Shown here: positions 21,035 to 33,115 of the stretch, in pieces
Position numbering within the stretch: position 1 is the first letter of the stretch
Layout: every line of letters starts with the position of its first letter
Assembly (NCBI GenBank): GCA_030220185.1
Contig: JASPKZ010007797.1
Coordinates: 4,085,001 to 4,149,000, forward strand
Direction of reading: 5' to 3'
DNA from: Diploptera punctata
Lineage: Eukaryota; Arthropoda; Insecta; Blattodea; Blaberidae
Length of the DNA: 64,000 nt
Made by a program: the position numbers and the translations under genes
The notes under the pieces: model-generated
What the model was told of the DNA's origin: nothing
Seen by the model: only the letters and a program-made list of their open reading frames with translations
Database searches by the model: none

Positions 21035-21465
21035 CTTCTGTACGTGTGTTTATCACTGAACTCCTCCTAAACGACTGGACCGATTTTCATGAAATGTTTT
21101 GTGTGTGTCTGATTGGGACCCTCTAAAACCATTAGGCGCAGGAGTTCAGCTGAAGTGGAAATTAAAAAATCGCTCTATCGGTCACATTTTTCGATGTTTC
21201 ATAACAAAACTCAGTTTATCCTATTAAAATAAACCGAGATAGGTATTAGCAAAAAATCAGCAAAATCCAACTATTAGAAATGGAGGTTTACTTGAAATCC
21301 GAAATTAAAAACTGCCTATACGACTGGACCGATTTATATATATTTTTTTTGTATGTGTTTCATTGGGTCCCTGGATGGTTTAGATTCACAATTGGACTTG
21401 AGCCACAACAGATGGCTGTGAGAGGTTTTCTTGCGAACTTATTTAATCGTAGGCCTGTATAATTA
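21035..21465 (+). mobile_element. Family D (Helitron-like), partial
   Basis: Shares TTCTGTACGTGTGT, CTCCTCCTAAACGACTGGAC, the CCATTAGGCG.AGGAGTTCA segment and the AATAAACCGAG segment with the D copies at 43505-44206 and 63660-64000. The ~290-bp internal period of the family (CTGGACCGATTT twice) is visible. The 3' terminus is missing. Confidence 0.55.
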
Positions 21466-21589
21466 AGTCTTAATTAGTGAAATTTATGGCAAGAAAGTAA
21501 ATTATATTTTTATCGTCCGACTATGACATGAGAATTGAACTTTCGGGCAGGACAACGTCTGTCGGGTTCGATATATATATATATATATA

Positions 21590-22400
21590 CCATCATCATC
21601 ATCATCATCCGGTATCATGGCAGCTGTCGCCGTCTTCCGGAAACCAGACGTCATTCCTCTCTGCTCATCCATTCATCCATTGATCTTCCTTCAATCCTCT
21701 GATATCCATAGCCGCTTGTACCCCTTCTATCCAAGTTTTCTTCGGTCTTCTTCCTTTCCATTGGGATCCATTCCATAACAATTTTAGGCAATCTTTGCTC
21801 TGACATTCTTTTGACATGGCCATACCACTGTAATCTTTTCTTTTCTATAATGTCTATGATGTCCGGCTCCTCTTGTACACCTATAATTTCCCTTATTTCT
21901 TTATTTCGTATTCTATTCATTCTAGATTTTCCAACTGATCTTCTTAAAACATCCATTTCTGTACTTAAAATTATTTTTATTTCCCTGGTAGAAATTTGCC
22001 AATCTTCAGCACCATTTGTTAAAATGCTCGGAATTATGGTTTGATATATTTGTAATTTTCTATTTTTTGTAATATTCTTGCTCCACCAAACAGAGTTTAA
22101 AGCATTTATTACTTGTTTTGTTTGTGCAATTCTATTTGTAATTGCCATTGTGTTGTCGCCTGAATGGTCTAATTTTCTTCCTAAATAAGTGCATTCAATA
22201 CTAGGTTTTAGTTCTTCTCCATTGTTGAAATTTATATTTTCCATTTCTTCTCCTATACACAGGTATTTAGTTTTCTCTATATTTATATAAAGTCCCCATT
22301 TTTCATATTCTTCTTTAGGTTTTTTTTTTGCCATATATTCTATGTCATCGTGGTCTTGTGCTATTAATACTTGGTCGTCTGCACAATGGAGTGAATATAT
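21590..22400 (-). mobile_element. LINE-B 3' end
   Basis: Antisense non-LTR element: reverse-transcriptase C-terminal region at 21651-22392, then a short 3' UTR ending in an ATC/GAT simple tail at 21590-21610. 5'-truncated; SINE-A starts just beyond its 5' break. Confidence 0.8.
21651..22392 (-). pseudogene. LINE-B reverse transcriptase C-terminus, 5'-truncated
   Basis: A continuous frame of about 245 codons. It opens inside the catalytic palm: CADDQVLIAQD corresponds to the YADD box of non-LTR reverse transcriptases, one Asp pair intact. It continues with GLYINIEKTKY (the NxxKT motif), then TYLGRKLDHSGD, QIYQTIIPSILTNGAEDW and RLQWYGHVKRM. The protein would act in target-primed reverse transcription; the endonuclease and fingers are missing, so it is a dead 5'-truncated insertion. 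Relatively few disruptions compared with neighbours suggest a younger insertion. Confidence 0.8.
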
Positions 22401-22404
22401 ATAT

Positions 22405-22830
<426 letters not shown>

Positions 22831-22958
22831 AACTTTCTTCATTAGAGGATTGCCTCAAGGACAAAGTGATACAGACAATTAATTTTTCGAATTTATGAAA
22901 CACATTTTGTAAATACATTAAAAACATTCAAATTGTAGGCCTAATTGAAGTATACATA

Positions 22959-23250
22959 CTACAAAATAGAAATTTTGTAAAAATGATTTCTTAAAATTGA
23001 AATTGATCCTCTAATGGTAGCGATGGCAATTTTAGAAAGATACGCCCTGTCCAAATCAAAGGAATTCCAAAATTTGGCAAGGCATCCTGGTATAGTACCT
23101 CTTGTCCCGATCATGAATCCTGTGACAGTTATACTATCTAGTTGGTATTTATCTTTGTAATAGTCAATTGTTGGCTCATATATGGCTTTCTTTTCAGAGT
23201 CAACTTCCTCAGGTTGGCCACTATGAGTCTCAAAACGAATTGTGGGATGA
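22959..23250 (-). pseudogene. Non-LTR retrotransposon C-terminal domain, truncated
   Basis: An open minus frame of over 90 codons ending in a natural TAG at 22959. It includes IYEPTIDYYKDKYQLD, VTGFMIGTRGTIP, FWNSFDLDR and an IRGS segment, the arrangement of the C-terminal domain in several insect LINE proteins (I/GTRG motif). No start codon: the upstream part is cut off where SINE-B-like sequence begins. Different family from LINE-A. Confidence 0.6.
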
Positions 23251-23254
23251 TGAG

Positions 23255-23470
23255 TTGAGACAACCAGCTATAATGGCTGGGAAACCCGACATGCAACCCC
23301 TATACTGGCTGGATGATAATTCACCTCTATGATTAACACATGTGGATAATAATATTATAATATGATCCATTATTGGAATTGTGTTAAAATAACAGTATTG
23401 GAAAATGTTAAATAACATGGGGATAAGAGGGCAGCAGCTGGGTGGTAGGTCAAGGGCCTTCTATGTCTGT
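23255..23470 (+). mobile_element. SINE-B relic with an 80-bp insertion
   Basis: CCAGCTATAATGGCTGGG, then ACTGGCTGGATGAT and CACATGTGGA match the SINE-B middle; after about 80 AT-rich bases GGGCAGCAGCTGGGTGGTA continues the family. Confidence 0.6.
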
Positions 23471-23510
23471 AGCAACGCGCAGTTTATATAATTATATTTT
23501 GATGTTATAA

Positions 23511-23663
23511 TTAAATTTTGACATTATCTTTTTTAATTGGTGCTGCCCTGGAACAGACATATTTGAATTTCTTCCCCTCATCAACTTTGACGTGTTCAAG
23601 GCCAGTTTCTTTTATTCGTTGTGCAAAGAAGGGTTTATTTGTGATATTTATTAAAACGGTCAT
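23511..23663 (-). CDS. 50-codon conserved frame in repeat H
   Basis: Begins MTVLINITNKPFFAQR and ends IKKDNVKI with a TAA; the middle reads KETGLEHVKVDEGKKFKYV. The equivalent frame in copy 1 (around 13170-13290) also starts with ATG and agrees over KETGL.HVKVDE, but ends early at a TAG. I recognise no family. It may be an exon remnant of a transposon or of a duplicated host gene; chance conservation within a young repeat pair is possible. Confidence 0.25.
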   Translation of the reverse strand: MTVLINITNKPFFAQRIKETGLEHVKVDEGKKFKYVCSRAAPIKKDNVKI

Positions 23664-24130
23664 TTAAAAGTTTTTCAAGCTAAGAATTAATTCTTAATTT
23701 CTGCTATTGAATATTATAAATGTTGAGAAAACTCCTAAATATAATGTATTATGTAGGTGCTGTTTCAATATAGTGACGGGTTTAGTTTGATATTATCTGA
23801 CATGGTGGCTGTATAAAATAATTAAACATAACAAAGGAATTCGGTTAATGTGACCCTCCACGAGACGGTTAAAGTGGACTTGGGTCCTCTTTACACGAAT
23901 ACGTATATTTTATCAACAAGGGTGCTATATGTAAAAAACATTTACTTAATTAATTTTACCTAAATCCAAAGACCGTCGCTGTCTGCAGATGAATGACGTG
24001 TGAATGTTATAAGCAACGATAATTCACCAAATATTAAATCAATATCAACTCTTTTTTAATTACGATCAGCCATAAATACTTTCAGATTAATTTGTGCCTG
24101 TCTGTATAAATTAATAGAGTAAATAAACTT

Positions 24131-24540
24131 CTATCTATATATCTTCGGGTTTTTACAGCTGCTGCCGTCTTCCCGTGCCAAACCTCCAAAGCCTACGATC
24201 TTCCGCATCTTCGATGCTTAGCCCTCTAGCTTGCATTACGGTCTTAATGTTTTCCTTCCATGTTAACTTTGATCTCCTTTTCTTCTTTCTGTTCGGATGC
24301 CATTCATATAGTTGCTTCGACTATCGCTCATCTTCCATTCTTAAAACATGTCCTAACCACTTTTATTCTTTCTCATCAATTCTTTCAATTATGCTTTCTT
24401 CTGCTTCCATTATGTTTCTAATTTCCTTATTTGTGACATGTTCTAATTTAGACTTTCTGGCACTTCTGCGTAAATAATCCATTTCTAATGTCGTACTTTT
24501 TTTCTGTCCGGCTTTGACTGATTTGGTCTTTTAGCATTTT
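24131..24540 (-). mobile_element. LINE-C C-terminal fragment
   Basis: The minus frame has LEMDYLRRSARKSK, then VTNKEIRNIMEAEE, then KWLGHVLRM (after a stop) and WHPNRKKKRR, ending LSIEDAEDRRLWR. Non-LTR element distinct from LINE-A and LINE-B. Confidence 0.7.
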
Positions 24541-24895
24541 ATGTTTGTTTTTTTAATGTGTGGGGAGCTGGCCCACAGCATAAACCCCCAACCTGGAGGA
24601 CCAGGACAATTTCTGTCTGGGTTTTCCTCCCATAGCCTTTGAAGATCCCTCTTCACCGCAAGGCGGCGTTTCTCTATTTCCCTTAGAGATAGGGTTGCCT
24701 CTTCCGCCAGATCCGCCGTGATGAAGGGCTCCTTCTGCGCCGACTCTGCAGTTGAAGTCTTCACCGTAACCCCGGCTAGGGGCCCTTACAGAGTACTATC
24801 AATCGGAGCCAACTGAACCCTGGTTTTTTAACGAGGTTGTTACTCCTCTCCCTCCTCCTTTCTCATCCGGGCTTGGGACCGGCCATGGCGGAGTT
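24541..24895 (-). mobile_element. Unclassified insertion, possible SINE
   Basis: GC-richer block between LINE-C and repeat H with an A-rich tail on the minus strand (near 24541-24560). CCTCCTTTCTCATCC..GCTTGGGACC recurs at 45490-45530, so it is repetitive. The 24531-24764 minus frame inside has no recognisable domain. Confidence 0.45.
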
Positions 24896-25319
24896 ACTTA
24901 AAATAGTCTAAAGGCTAGGATGGACTCTGGGGTCCACTTTATCGGATTATGGAGGTTAAAGTTGACCGTTCTTGCAATGTAAAAAAGTTAATAAATTATG
25001 AAGCTGTTTCCATATTTGAATAGAATAACAATGCTATTTCATAGTTATACTACTAATAATAATCACTGTAATTAAACAAAATTCAAATATCTTGATTAAA
25101 AGAAGAAAAAACAACAAATTCAAAATAGAGGCCCATTTACCCAAAGTTCCTATATATATATATATATATATATTCAGCAATATCGGACCATGGGGTGGGA
25201 ATAACCTGAAAGTTGAATTATTATTGTTAACATTTTAATCATTTTGCCCTGATGTAATTATTATTTCTTCGCAATAAAACTTGGTTAGGCTACACGATTT
25301 AGTTAACTTCTTATTATTA

Positions 25320-25605
25320 TTCTTTATCTGTAGGATTTTATCCTGTTTATTTCCCAAATCACTCCTCGGAGGAAGACGTGCTGGATGTACATCCACTGAT
25401 TATCTATCTCTTGGCTGTTTTCCTCTTCCTCTTCTTCCTCCATTGGCCTACCTTCTTTAGCTCTTTTTGCAAGACTGTTGTCTTCCATTTTTCCTATATG
25501 ATACATTTGGTTATGTCTTGAATTTGTTTCTAATTTCTGTACATTGTGTATCCTATCAAATAATGTTTTCCCCTGAATAGATCTTATGATCTTCATTTCC
25601 CAACG
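25320..25605 (-). mobile_element. Probable LINE fragment
   Basis: The minus frame reads IRSIQGKTLFDRIHN, like the GKTRRDRIRN motif in non-LTR C-termini, followed by an acidic run and a short tail. Too short to classify. Confidence 0.35.
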
Positions 25606-25644
25606 ATTTAGTTATCAAAACTGCAAATTTCATGGCAAGGCAGT

Positions 25645-25850
25645 CCTAGAAGCCATTTGGCCTACCACTGGCTTCTGTCCTCACATCCACATGTGTTAAT
25701 CACAGAGGTGGATAATCATCCAGCCAGTATAGAGGTGACATGTGGTTACAGCTGGTTTTCTCAACCTGGAGCTGCTGCTTATTGTAGCTACACAAATTCC
25801 TAACGATGCTGTGTGGACACATCATAGCTCTGCACCGAGACATGGCTTAA
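25645..25850 (-). mobile_element. SINE-B fragment
   Basis: Antisense SINE-B middle and 3' part (CACATCCACATGTGTTAATC, CATCCAGCCAGTATAG, CTCAACCTGGAGC). Head missing. Confidence 0.65.
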
Positions 25851-25859
25851 ACCTCTCGG

Positions 25860-26480
25860 GTTTCAAAAGAAATATACACATTCTATAAACAGTGAAATTG
25901 AATTATAAGTTGAACTATGTTATGTATCAACCGGCTAAGCGCCATTAAAATTAGATTTTGACGCCATCTGTTGAACTGGCTCATGAAGTAAGTGTACGCA
26001 CACTTTTAGCGCCAAATCTCTAAATATAGCCTTATTATTAAAGAAAAATGTAAACGTCATCAGTCCTATCAGAGATGCTATGTTTTGCAACAATGGCTAT
26101 GAAAATAGATCTTCATTAATGCTAATCTAAATGTTGCACTATGCAGCTAAGCACCATAAGGTCCACGCTCTTAGATTGATGATGTATAACAATAAAAAAA
26201 AAAGTAACTTGCAATATCCAGCAATGTTAGTTTGAAGGTACAATAAATAGTGAAGATTGACTTAAACTTTAAACTATTTTTGTTAAAACTTAAATAATGG
26301 CCCGGTTGATGCATAACGCCGTCAAATTGCACTTTCTGAGGAATTCGCTTATTTTGGCCAGTATCCGTGTTACGGACATTGGAAGAACTTTGGTATTAGA
26401 CGTTCAATTACTCAATGAATTCTTTTAAGTTCTAAAGAATCGCAGTGCACATGCGCGAACGCTTAATATAACTGCCACCA
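25860..26480. other. No gene recognised
   Basis: AT-rich unique-looking sequence; no coding or repeat landmarks found. Confidence 0.4.
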
Positions 26481-26492
26481 GGTGCCAGGAGA

Positions 26493-26677
<185 letters not shown>

Positions 26678-26749
26678 TAGGTATGACCACCCTTCGCAAT
26701 AAACCCCTATACATGTTCATAAGAAATTCATGTACAGCAACTTTCTTAT

Positions 26750-27055
26750 TCCTAACCTAACAAAATAAATTACATGCATATTATTTAATAAACTATAAAT
26801 TAATCTTGTGTACACTAACATGTCCTATCGGAACCTAACAAAATGAAGTTAATATCTTGAAATATGTGAATGTTGGTCACACCGATTTCACATATGTCCT
26901 GCCATCTAGTGTAAGTTATACCGTATTAAGCATTCGCACTAACGCATTCCGATTCTGTAGGACATTGAGAGATAAAATTGCACAATTGTAAAATATGTTT
27001 TAAGAATCTTGCAAAATGTTTTAAAATAGTACGAAATGTTATTACTAGGCTAGGA
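26750..27055. repeat. Dispersed repeat J, copy 2
   Basis: Colinear with 3397-3745. Sequence from 27056 to 27636 shows nothing recognisable. Confidence 0.6.
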
Positions 27056-28177
27056 TTTTCATGATATAGCATATATTTTTTCGTAGAGTGATATTTTTTC
27101 TTAAATGTACATACATGCCTTTTTATAATAAAACTAATTGAATTAAAGTACCTTGTTAAGACATATTACGCATATCTGCCATTTATATATGAGAGAGCAT
27201 ACCACAGCAATTTACGGAGTATTGGTCGCATTCATCATAATTTCACTCTTTTAACAAGTAAATAACATTTATCTTACAATTTCTTTCTTCCGTGTTTGAG
27301 TTGTTAAATTTCTCATAATTTTGTTTCTTGTAAAATCTATCTTCCTCACCTATTTCCTTTCAATCCACAATATGGATTTTTCCCTAACGTATATACCTGA
27401 GCAAATATTTATGTAGCTATTATCTCGTGACAAGCAGGTAGCTACTGATAATTTTAATAAAATAAAAAAGCATGCTACAATATCAAATTCCATACTTTAG
27501 TTTGCTTATCATTTGTATTTTGTACTTAAATAAATAGTTAATTGTCATAAACTGATTTACTACTTGATTTTACAACTGAAGTTAATACATACAGTAATAT
27601 TGTAATATTATAAGATCATATTTTTCACGCTTTATATTAACTTGACGTGTATCTATCTATGTAACTGAATCTTTTAACGCGATCACTTAAAATCATTGGA
27701 TCGACTTGAAACTTTGTATACTTGTAAAAGACCCGTGACAATACAATAATGTCATATCTTGTTTCTAAAAGCATGGCCAGAATCATCAGAAAATCAAAAA
27801 AGTGTCTTTGTAGCTATGTAACGGAATTTTTGAACACGATTTTCACCCATTTAGAAACATTGGATCGACTTGAAACTTTGTATACGTGTAAAGGACCAGT
27901 GACAATACAATAAATTCATATTTATTTTCTGAAATCCTGGCCAGAACCATCAGAAAATCAAAAACGTGTCTTTGTATCTATGTAACGGAATTTTTGAACA
28001 CGATTTTCACCCACTTACAAACATTGGATCGACTTGAAACTTTGTATACTTGTAAAGGTTCGGTGACAATACAATAATTTCATATTTTGTTTCTAAAATC
28101 CTGGCCAGAATCATCAGAATATCAAAAAATGAAAATTGGTATAATAGGTTGCGGACTTGTCGACTTTTTGGTCAATC

Positions 28178-28266
28178 GTTGTACAGCTCAGATGGTAGAG
28201 CGGTGAACTCTAATGGTATATAATTTCAGTAATCCATACGTCGTAGGTTCAAACCCGGCTGGGAGG
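28178..28266 (+). pseudogene. tRNA-Tyr-like segment with intron, copy 1
   Basis: AGCTCAGATGGTAGAGCGG (box A), CGAACT-type anticodon stem interrupted after the anticodon stem start by an intron-like insert ending TTTCAGTAATCC, and GGTTCAAACCCGG (box B), as in insect intron-bearing tRNA-Tyr(GTA). The two acceptor-stem strands do not pair, so a functional tRNA is unlikely. Confidence 0.6.
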
Positions 28267-28474
28267 TTTTTACACGCTTTATATTAGCTTGACCTGTATC
28301 TATCTATCTATGTAACTGAATCTTTCAACGCGTTTTTCACCCACTTAAAATAATTGGATCAACTTGAAATTTTGTATACTTGTAAAGAACCCGTGACAGT
28401 ACAATAATTGCATATTCTTTTTCTAAAATACTGGCCAGAATTATCAGAAAATAAAAAAAAAGTGTCTTTGGTAT

Positions 28475-29909
28475 TGTAACTGCCACTATGTAACACCACT
28501 TTGGAGGGCCACTATGAAGCGTGATAGTCTGCTCGGCTACTCTGCTACAGGGTCCACTCCTACAACTTAAGGATGAGGGTTCCTTACTGCTGGATAGTTT
28601 GGATTAATGGTGCACCGGACTAAGGTTCTCAGGAGTTCTTATTATCGGAGAGCAAAAGGATCTTATCTCAGGTGTAACGGAGGATTATTTGACGGGAGAG
28701 CGACACCAGGAAAATGTGAACAGCTCTGCATTAATGCACAGTTTTACACAAAAAGAATCACACTTCTTTATTCTTCTAGACTTGAATTTTCTCCTTTTTT
28801 ACACTAGTTAATCTGCCGGCGGAGATATTTGCTGAGTAGAGCCAATTTATATGCAGTAGATTTATGTCTCTACCGAAATATGTACCGCGGTTGTCCGGTA
28901 ATACTAATTTTTACAGAGTCCAACACTCAACAGCACTTGGAGACCTGTCGGTCGTGTCCCGACTTCCCACCTTGGCTCCCCTGCGGATTCTAACACAATT
29001 ATCTTTTTTCAGAAATTGTTGGCCTACATACAGCAAAGTTCTCTGTCTGGCTTACAACTTATTTTAATATGCTCTCTGATTGGGCATTATCCTGGTAGGG
29101 CGTATCATCATTACTGTAACAACTTATCGACAAATAGGATTTTAATTGCAGAGGCGTTTGCCAAATTTTACTGGCTCATACCTTAACTCTATTTGCCCAT
29201 TGGCTGGAGGTCTTTTCTGGGCAACAATAGATGGCCTACTTTCTCCTTCCTTTCTCTTCTGGGCTTCCCACGCAATATATTTTTGGGTAATGTATTTTTT
29301 TTCCTTAACATTAGCAAAGTTTCAAAAGGCCGGATATCGGCAATAAAAAGATGTCCCAGTCCTAATTGATTTATTGGGAAGAGAAAATAACACTTGTTTT
29401 TTCCTTACTTCACTTTTATAAGGGTCTTCCCGTCTTGGGGTGTTTTCGCTAAGCAGTAGACTGTACTACAAAAACAAGTTACCCAAAGGAAGTCATACTC
29501 TATTGTCCAAAGGGATCTGTATTGTTATACAGTTGCTTGTCCTTCATAAAAATACAGAAACGAGCAGACCTGCTCGCTAATAAATATATCAAGTTGACGG
29601 ACAGTCTTCTTAGGATAACTATAAAAATATGAAAATGTATATAACTTAAGGCCCTTTATAAAAAGTTACTTGCGGCATATGGGATTTGCTACCATAAACA
29701 TAGTAAAGTGGCAACATGTTTAATAGCTTTGCAAAACATCTGCCCATGTCTGACTGTCGATTGAGAAATAAAAAGAAGTTAATATTTAATATTAGATTCC
29801 ACTAAATATCATACATTGATATACATTCATAAGAATTTATATTATATCAATTATAGTTTAAATTTATAAATTCAAATCATTACGGCTGGGGGATCTAAAT
29901 CTTGGTTCA
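28475..29909. mobile_element. TG...CA insertion, probable solo LTR
   Basis: Starts TGTAACTGCC, ends TTGGTTCA, and is flanked by GTAT on both sides (28471-28474, 29910-29913). Removing it and one GTAT restores the tandem-unit sequence in register. Length 1,435 bp, no gag-pol coding and no internal second LTR seen, so a solo LTR fits best. The reading frames inside (28607-29346) have no retroviral domains. Confidence 0.55.
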
Positions 29910-30210
29910 GTATTTATGTAACGGAATCTTTGAACACGATTTTCACCCACTTAGAGACATTGATCGACTTGAAACTTTGTATACTTGTAAAGAACCCGTG
30001 ACCATACAATAATTTCATATTTATTTTTTAAAATCCTGGCCAGAATCATCAGAAAATCAAAAAAAGTGTCTTTGTATTTTTGTAACGGAATTTTTGAACA
30101 CGATTTTCACCCACTTCGAGACATTGGATCGACTTGAAACTCTGTATACTTGTAAAGGACCCGTGACACTACAATAATTGGTTGCGGACTTGTCGACTTT
30201 TTAGTCAATC

Positions 30211-30299
30211 GTCGTAAGAGCTCAGTTGGTAGAGCGGCAAACTAGTGGTATATAATTTCAGTAATCCGTAGGTCGCTGTTTCGAATTCCCCTTAGGAGG
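30211..30299 (+). pseudogene. tRNA-Tyr-like segment with intron, copy 2
   Basis: AGCTCAGTTGGTAGAGCGG, an intron-like insert, then GTAATCCGTAGGTCGCTG and TTTCGAATTCC. Box B is partly worn; no acceptor-stem pairing. Confidence 0.6.
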
Positions 30300-30414
30300 A
30301 TTTTTTTTAGAAGAGTGATACTTTTAGCTCATACTACAATAGTATGGGATTTAAAGATATTTACATTCTTATCTTATTCTGTAAAATATTAAAACTAAAA
30401 AATAAAAAAATAAA

Positions 30415-30886
30415 TAATAGTTTTAAAAAACTAAAACAGCACGCTTTATTAGAAAACCGAACTCAAAATGAAAAATAATTTTAATTTCCAACACGCTTGG
30501 GATAAATTTAAAGTGGTCAACAAAAAAATCATCTCCAACACATATAGAATAAAACTAGAATTATCAACAAAACGAAAATAATTTTATTATCAAAAGCGTG
30601 GGGTGCTTTTTATGATTTTTACATGTTCTTCTTAGAGACTTTACTTTTACCAATATCTGTTTATTATCAAATATATTAATTGATATAGAGCACCCCACGC
30701 TTTTGATGGTAAAATTATTTTCTTTTTGTTGATAATTCTACTTTTATTCTATATGTGTTGGAGATGATTTTTTGTTGACCACTTTAAATTTATCCCAAGC
30801 GTGTTGGAAATTAAAATTATTTTTCATTTTTGAGTTCGGTTTTCTAATAAAGCGTGCTGTTTTAGTTTTTTAAAACTATTATTTAT
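30415..30886. mobile_element. Foldback with ~195-bp arms
   Basis: 30415-30610 and 30685-30886 are near-perfect inverted copies (ACGCTTTATTAGAAAACCGA, TTCCAACACGCTTGGGAT, AAAAGCGTGGGGTGCT). The loop is about 75 bp. It contains an extra ~80 bp inside each arm compared with the next copy. Confidence 0.88.
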
Positions 30887-30982
30887 TTTTAGAAGAGTAC
30901 GTATTACTTTTAGCTCATACTACAATAGTAGCCTATCGAATTTAAAGATATTAACATTTTTATCTTATTCTGTAAAATATTA

Positions 30983-31335
30983 AAACAAAAAAATAAATAA
31001 TATTTTTAAAAAACTAAAAAACGCGCTTTATTAGAAAACCGAACTAAAAAATTGAAAAATAATTTTAATTTCCAACACGCTTGGGTTAAATAATTTTACC
31101 ATCAAAAGCGAGGGGTGCTTTTTATGATTTTTATGATTTTTTGTTCTTAGGGACTTTACTTTTACCAATATATGTTTATCATCAAATATATTAATTGGTA
31201 AACAGCACCCCACGCTTTTGATGGTAAAATTATTTATCCCAAGCGTGTTGGAAATTAAAATTATTTTTCAATTTTTTAGTTCGGTTCTCTAATAAAGCCT
31301 GTTTTTTTAGTTTTTTTAAAAACTATTATTTATTT
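30983..31335. mobile_element. Second foldback, shorter arms
   Basis: Same ends and loop as 30415-30886 but without the inner ~80 bp of each arm. The preceding spacer (30890-30982) is also repeated, so foldback plus spacer is duplicated in tandem. Confidence 0.85.
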
Positions 31336-31340
31336 ATGTT

Positions 31341-31960
31341 ACAGTGCATATTTTGTAAATTTTAGGTCATAACTGCATATATTTTTTACATATTTCAGTG
31401 GTTTTTATGGCATAAAATCCTAGCCCTAGTGATTACATATGGTAAAAAGTACATAGTGAAACAGTGGCATAAAGATGTATGGATAATCATAGAACGTCCT
31501 AATACAAAGTTCAGCCCGGACATTTATTAAAAGGGCTTTTATTTCAGCAGTTATATCATCAAGATGATCTTTCCTTGTGCCACACAAAATACCCACATCG
31601 TTTGTAACTTTTCCTCAACGGTTCACGATTCACGAGAAATGAGTCACTTAATTTCAACTAAAAACAAAATAGGTCAAGATTGCTATCCCACCGCCTTGAC
31701 AAACACTTGCTGGAATTACGTGGTGCATTACTCTCTGTGAAACGGACAGCTCCGTGAATGACGGTTTCTTTATGCTTTTAAGGTCAAGGGTAAATGATTG
31801 TACTTTCACTACAGTCTTGTCGATCACCAGTAAAACTTACCGGCCCGCCCTTTAAGGGTAGGCGTCATTTAAGGGAGGTGAAAAGTAACTCATCATCAAA
31901 AATTTGTATTTATTATTTTAACTGAATTTATTAACAATCCGTTAATATTAAGGATATATA
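31341..31960. other. No gene recognised; one unexplained minus frame
   Basis: A 62-codon minus frame over about 31424-31615 (ILCGTRKDHLDDITAEIK, then NVRAELCIRTFYDYP) looks protein-like but has no known relative to me and no clear start. The rest is unremarkable. Confidence 0.25.
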
Positions 31961-31972
31961 ATATACTAGCGG

Positions 31973-32356
31973 GTCCACCGCTGTGGTCTCGAGGTAGCGT
32001 GCTGCCTTGTCACGCAGAGGGCCCGGGTTCGATCCCCGGTCGGGGCAGTTTTTGTGGGTGAGGTTTTTATCGGGGTTTTTCCTCACCTGTAAGATAAATG
32101 TCAGGAAAACTTTAAGGCAAAAACGGTCCCCGAAATCATATGGCCATCGCAAACATCATCATTCATATTCACCTTAGATTAAGCTTAGGATTAGGGACTC
32201 TCCTGGCGCACCACTATCATCACTCATCATATCATCGGGGCAACGTAACCCCGCCTTCCAAGCGCCCCAATCTGAGAAGTGGATTACAAGTACGCCATAC
32301 CAGGAGAGAACACCAGGAATCTCGAAAGACAACCTGGGACATTTGCAAAAAAAAAT

Positions 32357-32397
<41 letters not shown>
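31973..32397 (+). mobile_element. SINE-A head with a different 3' tail
   Basis: The first ~175 bp are standard SINE-A (intact box A and box B). From about 32150 the usual 3' part is replaced by a different ~210-bp segment (CTCTCCTGGCGCACCACT, CCAGGAGAGAACACCAGG) ending in A9 and (TA)n. One duplication, ATATACTAGCGG, flanks the whole at 31961-31972 and 32398-32409, so it inserted as one unit. Confidence 0.8.
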
Positions 32398-32403
<6 letters not shown>

Positions 32404-32409
32404 TAGCGG

Positions 32410-33010
32410 ACCCGAAAGACGTTTTCCTGCCCGAGTTATTCTCAGAAGGTCAATTATTTTTTAACTTCTCAGAATGTTTTAACGATCAATATTTTTTTAT
32501 TTTAAACTATTGGGAAGTAGTAGAGGATGGAATTTTGGGGTTATATGTTCTGATATTTGAAAATCTTAGAAATATAAACAACAATTTTCCTCGAAAAAGA
32601 AAGTCATATAACCCGACCACAGCGCCATCTTCCGGGTCCAATTGTGAATCTACACCATCCAGCGACCCACTCAAACACACCCAGAAAAAAATGTCATCAA
32701 AATCGGTCCAGTCATTTAGGCAGTTTTTAATATCGGGTTTCACATAAACCTACACTTTTAATTTTCGGATTTCGCTCATTTTTTGATAATACCTATCTCG
32801 GTTTATTTTAATAGAATGTAGGCTACTGAGTTTCGTTGTGAAACAACGAAAAATGTGACCGGTAGATCGATTTTTAAATTTTCACTTCAGGTGAACTCCT
32901 ACACCTAATGGTTTTAGAGGACCCAATTGTGAATCCAGACCATCGAGGGAACCAATCAGGCACACACAAAAAAATAATCAAAATAAATCCAGTCGTTAAG
33001 GAGGAGTTCA
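32410..33010 (-). mobile_element. Family D (Helitron-like), partial
   Basis: Antisense D sequence with both internal periods (CAAAATCGGTCCAGTCATTTAG; AATCCAGTCGTTAAGGAGGAG) and the flanking AAACCTACACTT and TCACTTCAGGTGAACTCC segments. Confidence 0.6.
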
Positions 33011-33016
33011 GTGAAT

Positions 33017-33017
<1 letters not shown>

Positions 33018-33113
<96 letters not shown>
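33018..33113. repeat. Compound (TA)n(TG)n microsatellite
   Basis: TA run then pure TG, directly before the SINE-A 3' fragment. Confidence 0.97.

Positions 33114-33115
<2 letters not shown>

Larger units (their letters stand above)
23520..25140 (-). repeat. Dispersed repeat H, copy 2, interrupted
   Basis: Two blocks, 23520-24130 and 24900-25140, are colinear with 13345-12490 reversed. The gap is filled by LINE-C and a further insertion, with ACTT at both borders (24127-24130, 24896-24899). Confidence 0.65.
27637..31340 (+). mobile_element. Composite repeat: tandem units, tRNA-Tyr-like segments, foldbacks (copy 1)
   Basis: Order: ~165-bp tandem units (CTATGTAACGGAAT...GTGTCTTTG), tRNA-Tyr-like segment (28178-28266), another unit, an inserted TG...CA element (28475-29909), two more units in register, a second tRNA-Tyr-like segment (30211-30299), a 110-bp spacer, then two successive foldbacks. 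The same order recurs at 38497-40242, so the parts move or amplify together. No coding region. Confidence 0.7.

Noticed and set aside
28178..28266. Functional tRNA-Tyr gene
   Set aside because: Box A and B are present but the acceptor stem does not pair, and the sequence recurs as part of a repeat.
30415..31335. Foldbacks as rho-independent terminators or regulatory hairpins
   Set aside because: Arms of 100-195 bp in repeated copies fit foldback elements, not terminators.
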